Below, in pieces: positions 60,407 to 64,000 of a stretch of DNA of 64,000 bases (positions are counted from its first letter, which is position 1; the number at the start of each line of letters is the position of its first letter). The stretch covers positions 4,280,501-4,344,500 of the forward strand of contig NZ_CP029427.2 in assembly GCF_002266465.3 (NCBI RefSeq). Reading direction: 5' to 3'. A model generated the notes under the pieces. That model searched no databases. It saw only the letters and a program-made list of their open reading frames with translations, and had not been told where the DNA came from. The translations under genes and the position numbers were made by a program. This DNA is from Bradyrhizobium symbiodeficiens (GTDB lineage Bacteria > Pseudomonadota > Alphaproteobacteria > Rhizobiales > Xanthobacteraceae).

Positions 60407-60718
60407 TTGAAAAAGCCTGTTCACAACCCTCGCGAAGTCGCTGAAATCGTTGCGATTCAGGCGCTATCCTTTGTTGCGGGCGACCCTGAAAGGCTGGGCC
60501 TGTTCCTGGCTGAGACGGGGGTGGGTCCGGAGACCCTGCGTAATGCCGCCGCCGACCCCAATTTCCTCCTCAGCGTGCTCGATTTCGTGATGCGCGACGA
60601 CGCCACCGTGAAAGCCTTTGCCAGCTCGGCGGAACTGCATCCAACCAACGTCGCAGCGGCGCGGCAGGTCCTTGGCGACGCGCTGGGTGATCGCTCCTGG
60701 GAGCACGACGTGCCGTGA
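60407..60718 (+). CDS. DUF3572 family protein
   Basis: A 103-residue protein starting at a TTG: MKKPVHNPREVAEIVAIQAL. The helical segment FVAGDPERLGLFLAETGVGP followed by ETLRNAAADPNFLLSVLDFV is characteristic of DUF3572, a Rhizobiales family of unknown function usually found beside dinB. Its stop overlaps the dinB start as GTGA, so the two are translated together. Divergent from divK. A role linked to DinB is possible but rests only on position. Confidence 0.88.
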   Translation: MKKPVHNPREVAEIVAIQALSFVAGDPERLGLFLAETGVGPETLRNAAADPNFLLSVLDFVMRDDATVKAFASSAELHPTNVAAARQVLGDALGDRSWEHDVP

Positions 60719-62004
60719 CCGCTCCTGAGGCGGCCGGCCCCCGCTGCTTCTGCCGGGATTGTCTGGCCGACCTGGATTGTGGCATGCGGCGCTGCTCCGC
60801 GTGCGGTTCCCCTCGCCTGGTCCGCCACCGCGCACTCGCGGGCCTGACCATCGCCCACATCGACTGCGACGCCTTCTATGCGACGGTCGAGAAGCGCGAC
60901 AATCCCGACATTGCCGACAAGCCGGTCATCATCGGCGGGGGAAAACGCGGCGTGGTCTCGGCCGCCTGCTACATCGCGCGCACCTACGGCGTGCGCTCGG
61001 CCATGCCGATGTTCAAAGCCTTGGAAGCCTGTCCGCACGCGACCGTGATCCCGCCCGACATCGCAAAGTACGTCCGCGTCGGTCGCGAGGTGCGGCAGGC
61101 CATGCAGGCACTGACGCCACTGGTCGAACCGCTCTCGATCGACGAGGCCTTTCTCGATCTCTCCGGCACCGAGCGGGTGCACGGCATGATCCCGGCCAAG
61201 GTGCTGGCGCGCTTTGCCCGCGAGGTCGAACGCGACATCGGCATCTCCGTCTCGGTCGGCCTGTCCTGCAACAAGTTCCTGGCCAAGATCGCCTCCGACC
61301 TCGACAAGCCCCGCGGCTTCGCCGCGCTCGACCAGGAGCAAGCGCGATCGATGCTTGCCGAGAAGCCCGTCGGCTTCATCTTCGGCGTCGGCCCCGCCAC
61401 CCAGGAGCGCCTGGGGCAGCGCGGCTTCCGCGTCATCGCCGACCTGCAGAAGGCCGACGAGATCGAGATGATGCGGCAATTTCCGAGCGACGGCCGCAGG
61501 CTGTGGCGGCTCGCGCGCGGCATCGACGACCGCCGCGTCGAGCCCGACCGGGGCGCCAAGACCATTTCCAGCGAGACCACCTTCGAGACCGACATCCGCG
61601 ATTTCGCGACGCTGGAGAAGATCCTGTGGCGTCTCTGCGAGAAGACCTCGTCGCGGCTGAAGAGCAGCGAGCTCGGCGGCTCGACCGTCACGCTGAAGCT
61701 CAAGACCGCCGATTTCCGCCAGCGCACCCGCTCGCAATCGATTGCGGCGCCGACCCAGCTTGCCGCAAAGATCTTCGCGATCTGCCGCGAGATGCTGGCG
61801 AAAGAGATCGACGGCACCGCCTTCCGCTTGATGGGCGCCGGCGTCAGCGCGCTGCGCGAGGGCTCGGTCGCCGACGACACCGACATGCTCGACCGCCGCG
61901 CCGCCCATGCCGAGCGCGCGGTCGACAGCCTGCGCAAGAAATTCGGCAGCGCCGCAGTGATCCGCGGCATCGCGTATGATGGGCCGGAGAAAGCGCAGGA
62001 GTGA
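60715..62004 (+). CDS. dinB: DNA polymerase IV with N-terminal zinc finger
   Basis: A 429-residue Y-family polymerase. Residues 1-40 have four or five cysteines (CFCRDC and CSAC) forming a likely zinc ribbon not found in E. coli DinB but common in Rhizobiales. The catalytic motifs are HIDCDAFYATVEKRDNP and PLSIDEAFLDLSG. The helix-hairpin-helix and little-finger domains follow. It bypasses DNA lesions with low fidelity. GTG start, overlapping the DUF3572 stop. It overlaps the next gene's start as TGATG. Confidence 0.94.
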   Translation: MTAPEAAGPRCFCRDCLADLDCGMRRCSACGSPRLVRHRALAGLTIAHIDCDAFYATVEKRDNPDIADKPVIIGGGKRGVVSAACYIARTYGVRSAMPMFKALEACPHATVIPPDIAKYVRVGREVRQAMQALTPLVEPLSIDEAFLDLSGTERVHGMIPAKVLARFAREVERDIGISVSVGLSCNKFLAKIASDLDKPRGFAALDQEQARSMLAEKPVGFIFGVGPATQERLGQRGFRVIADLQKADEIEMMRQFPSDGRRLWRLARGIDDRRVEPDRGAKTISSETTFETDIRDFATLEKILWRLCEKTSSRLKSSELGGSTVTLKLKTADFRQRTRSQSIAAPTQLAAKIFAICREMLAKEIDGTAFRLMGAGVSALREGSVADDTDMLDRRAAHAERAVDSLRKKFGSAAVIRGIAYDGPEKAQE

Positions 62005-62411
62005 TGAAAGGTGAACGTGACCTCACCGCGCTGCTGAGACACATGAAGCCGGAGCTGCGGCCGGGCACTTTCGTGTTCTGCACGATCGCGGCGAACGAAG
62101 GCGTTCCCGCAGCACTCAATCCGCTGCTGATGTTCCGCGAGCAGGAAGGAACGACGCTCGTGATGCCTCGCGAAGAGGCTGAGGCCGCAGGACTACGCTA
62201 CGCATTCCCTTCACGCCTGATCACCCTGACGGTTCACTCCGCGCTCGATGCGGTCGGCTTCCTGGCGGCCATCACGGCGCGTCTGGCCGAAGCCGGCATC
62301 AGCGTGAATGCGGTTTCGGCCTTTCATCATGACCATCTGTTCGTGCCTGCTGACAGAGCCGACGAAGTGATGTTGCTGCTGCAAGAGATGTCGGATGCGA
62401 AGCCCTTGTAG
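62004..62411 (+). CDS. ACT-domain protein
   Basis: A 135-residue protein in the two-ACT-like arrangement: TFVFCTIAANEGVPAALNPL, then FREQEGTTLVMPREEAEAAG and the ACT core ITLTVHSALDAVGFLAAITA, with EAGISVNAVSAFHHDHLFVP. This matches small stand-alone ACT proteins that probably bind amino acids or other small ligands; the ligand is unknown. ATG at 62004 with aggag upstream, overlapping the dinB stop. Its own TAG stop is the beginning of a palindromic repeat, so the C-terminus may have been shaped by insertion of the element. Confidence 0.85.
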   Translation: MKGERDLTALLRHMKPELRPGTFVFCTIAANEGVPAALNPLLMFREQEGTTLVMPREEAEAAGLRYAFPSRLITLTVHSALDAVGFLAAITARLAEAGISVNAVSAFHHDHLFVPADRADEVMLLLQEMSDAKPL

Positions 62412-62494
62412 CCCGGATGGAGCGCAGCGCAATCCGGGGCGGAGCAGCCTCAGTGGCAGGCTTCCCGGATTACGCTACGCTCCATCCGGGCTAC
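62408..62494. repeat. 87-base palindromic repeat between ACT and RidA genes
   Basis: Two 31-base arms with two mismatches. The left begins gtagcccggatggagcgcag and the right ends gctccatccgggctac. About 25 bases lie between them. It is the REP-like family tagcccggatggagcg, widespread in many proteobacteria. It fills the whole space between two convergent genes, supplies the stop of the ACT gene, and ends 4 bases before the end of the RidA gene. It may also act as a bidirectional terminator. Confidence 0.8.
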
Positions 62495-62498
62495 GACC

Positions 62499-62900
62499 TC
62501 AATCCGCGACCGCGATCGCCTCGATCTCGATCAGCCATTCCGGGGCGGCGAGCGCGGAGACGCCGACGAGGGTCGAGGCCGGCGGCTCCATGCCCTCAAA
62601 GAAGGCCGAGCGGGCCTTGCCGATGATCGGGCGCAGCTCCGGTCTGTAGTTCACGACAAAGGTCGTGATCTTCACGATGTTGGAATAGCTCGCGCCGGCC
62701 GCCTTCAGCGCGTGCCCGAGATTCTGCATCACCTGCGTGGTCTGCGCGGCGATATCGCCTTCGCCGACGATCCGCCCCTCCTCGTCCACAGCCACTTGGC
62801 CGGAGATGTAAATGGTGCGTGCGCCCGTGGCGGTCACGACGTGGGAATAAGCGGGATTGTTGTGAAGGCCGCTGGGACGGAGATGGTCGAGCTTGGGCAT
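62499..62900 (-). CDS. RidA family protein
   Basis: A 133-residue RidA/YjgF-like protein: NPAYSHVVTATGARTIYISG, then QTTQVMQNLGHALKAAGASY and IVKITTFVVNYRPELRPIIG, ending EWLIEIEAIAVAD. RidA itself deaminates reactive enamines made by PLP enzymes. Here the usual active-site arginine context (R near residue 105) is not clearly seen, so this may be one of the Rid subfamilies with a different role. Convergent with the ACT gene across the palindromic repeat. Confidence 0.85.
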   Translation of the reverse strand: MPKLDHLRPSGLHNNPAYSHVVTATGARTIYISGQVAVDEEGRIVGEGDIAAQTTQVMQNLGHALKAAGASYSNIVKITTFVVNYRPELRPIIGKARSAFFEGMEPPASTLVGVSALAAPEWLIEIEAIAVAD

Positions 62901-62973
62901 GGGCTTGCTCCCGGAGTTTGTGGTTGGGAGGGAGCGTAGCCGGAGAGTGCCACAAGGGCTAGACGTTTCGCCC

Positions 62974-63834
62974 TCAATTACAGGGCTTGCTGTCCTTCAC
63001 GTCGAATTTCCCCATCGCGCCCGAAATCACAAAATCGTTGTAATCGAGCATGAGCTGGCGCGAGACGCCGTTCTCGTAGAGCTCGAACGACATCGCATAG
63101 ACCGGCGTCTGCTCGCCCTCTTTCTGCTGGGCCTCGCGGTCGAAATAGCTGACCGTGACGGGCCAGCGCTTCAGTGATTTCATGTGCTCGTCGGAGGTCG
63201 ACGGATCCGGCGAGGCGGCGCGGTCGGTGGGGATCGGCTGGCCGATCACGGTCAGCGTGTTGTAGACTTTCTGGCCATCGTCGGAGCCGTCATAGACGGA
63301 GAGTTCGAGCAGCGACTTGCCGTCCTTGGCGGCGGCGATGATGCGCTGGATCTGCTCGGTCGGGAATACGATCTTGCCGTCGAGGGTGAAGCTCTTGGGC
63401 GCCGGCAGCTTCAGCTTGACGTTGATGTGGTCGCCGTCGCGCTCGGCCGAACCATCGACGCGGCCGGCATCCGCCTCGTTCATGCGGGTCTCGATCTTGA
63501 AGCGGTAGCTTTTGCCCGCGGCATCTTCCCAGGAGTTGGAGCGGAGGTCGCTGAGCGTGACCTTGCCCTCGCCGCTGTCGAGCTCGGAGACCTGGCGGAA
63601 TTCCGAGGTGTAGCCCTCGCACGAGCTTCCGGTGAAGTTGTAGAGGATGCGGCCGCGCGCGCTGTTGACCGAGTTGGAGCGCGATTTCACCAGGCTCAGG
63701 TCGTAGAGCGCCTGATGCGCGAGGAACGGACCATTGGCGGCCTGTGCGGCGCCGCCAAGGGCTAAATCGCCAAGGCCCAAACTGGCCGCGGCGAGCGCCA
63801 TGACACCGAGCGAAGTCCGGAAAAGGTGCACCAT
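62974..63834 (-). CDS. EipB-family envelope integrity protein (DUF1849)
   Basis: A 286-residue periplasmic protein. A signal peptide covers about residues 1-33 (VMALAAASLGLGDLALGG, then AAQA). The mature protein starts ANGPFLAHQALYDLSLVKSR, the DUF1849 opening. It has two cysteines, one in SSCEGYTSE and one in SKPCN at the C-terminus, which match the disulphide of Brucella EipB, a beta-rich protein needed for cell envelope integrity. The ATG at 63834 follows aaggatc; upstream Met codons in frame would push the signal peptide inward. Confidence 0.88.
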   Translation of the reverse strand: MVHLFRTSLGVMALAAASLGLGDLALGGAAQAANGPFLAHQALYDLSLVKSRSNSVNSARGRILYNFTGSSCEGYTSEFRQVSELDSGEGKVTLSDLRSNSWEDAAGKSYRFKIETRMNEADAGRVDGSAERDGDHINVKLKLPAPKSFTLDGKIVFPTEQIQRIIAAAKDGKSLLELSVYDGSDDGQKVYNTLTVIGQPIPTDRAASPDPSTSDEHMKSLKRWPVTVSYFDREAQQKEGEQTPVYAMSFELYENGVSRQLMLDYNDFVISGAMGKFDVKDSKPCN

Positions 63835-64000
63835 GTCTGATCCTTGGAGACGCGTCCTTGGGTAATCCTTGGGGATGCGCAGATTCGACATTTTACTGAC
63901 CGTTCCATTGCGTCGCAACTGAGGCCGTTTCACGTAAAGTTGCGGCCCTGCCGTTGAACCTGCGGCCTCGCCTCGACAAAAGGCAGCCTCTCGCGGGTTG
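63835..64000. other. Right-hand end of window upstream of eipB-like gene
   Basis: The last 166 bases hold no supportable gene. This is the presumed promoter region of the DUF1849 gene. Confidence 0.4.

Overview
This window looks like the chromosome of an alphaproteobacterium of the Bradyrhizobium type. The evidence is high GC throughout, a large porin with a Bradyrhizobium-style leader, a DivK/PleD pair, an EipB (DUF1849) protein, and several dispersed GC-rich palindromic repeats of the kind common in Bradyrhizobium intergenic regions. Nothing suggests a plasmid or prophage. Assignments rest on reading translated sequence and motifs only; no database search was run.

Layout. 1-7.6 kb is housekeeping: the start of a (p)ppGpp synthetase, rpoZ, a NYN-domain protein with a family 5 uracil-DNA glycosylase, peroxiredoxin, smpB, mscL, dapA and a lytic transglycosylase. 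8-9.5 kb is the major porin with its own terminator. 9.5-12.7 kb is sparse: tRNA-Ser(GCU), a truncated inverted tRNA 3' end, a Sel1-like small protein and a 32-residue lysine/alanine protein. 12.7-16.5 kb is the GatCAB amidotransferase operon, which carries two extra small genes coupled by start/stop overlaps. 16.5-27 kb holds two tandem nitronate monooxygenase-like genes with a divergent LysR regulator, a cytoplasmic-looking trypsin-like protease/DNA-RNA endonuclease fusion, ruvX, an AEC transporter, a CPBP protease, an AidB-like acyl-CoA dehydrogenase and a VanX-like dipeptidase.

27-46 kb is a backbone pyrB-pyrC'-plsY-dprA-topA-rnr-DUF983-NUDIX-rpmG, interrupted by accessory genes (patatin, amidase, two HxlR regulators with their divergent targets, an LLM monooxygenase and a YefM/YoeB toxin-antitoxin pair). 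The dihydroorotase lacks the metal-binding HxH motif and is probably a non-catalytic partner of PyrB. 46-58 kb is an accessory block: membrane proteins of unknown role, an acyltransferase, an MFS/TetR pair, an orphan gene, a LysR regulator beside two neighbouring genes that each carry a one-base deletion, a TetR fragment, a serine hydrolase, a periplasmic amino-acid-type binding protein and a TetR regulator. 58-64 kb returns to backbone: pleD, divK, DUF3572, dinB, an ACT protein, a RidA protein and eipB.

The most interesting items are the protease-nuclease fusion (a candidate self-activating or abortive-infection type effector), the conserved-looking small genes inside the gat operon, the pseudo-dihydroorotase, the paired frameshifts, a set of clean palindromic operators between divergent genes, and palindromic repeats that supply the start codon of one gene and the stop codon of another.
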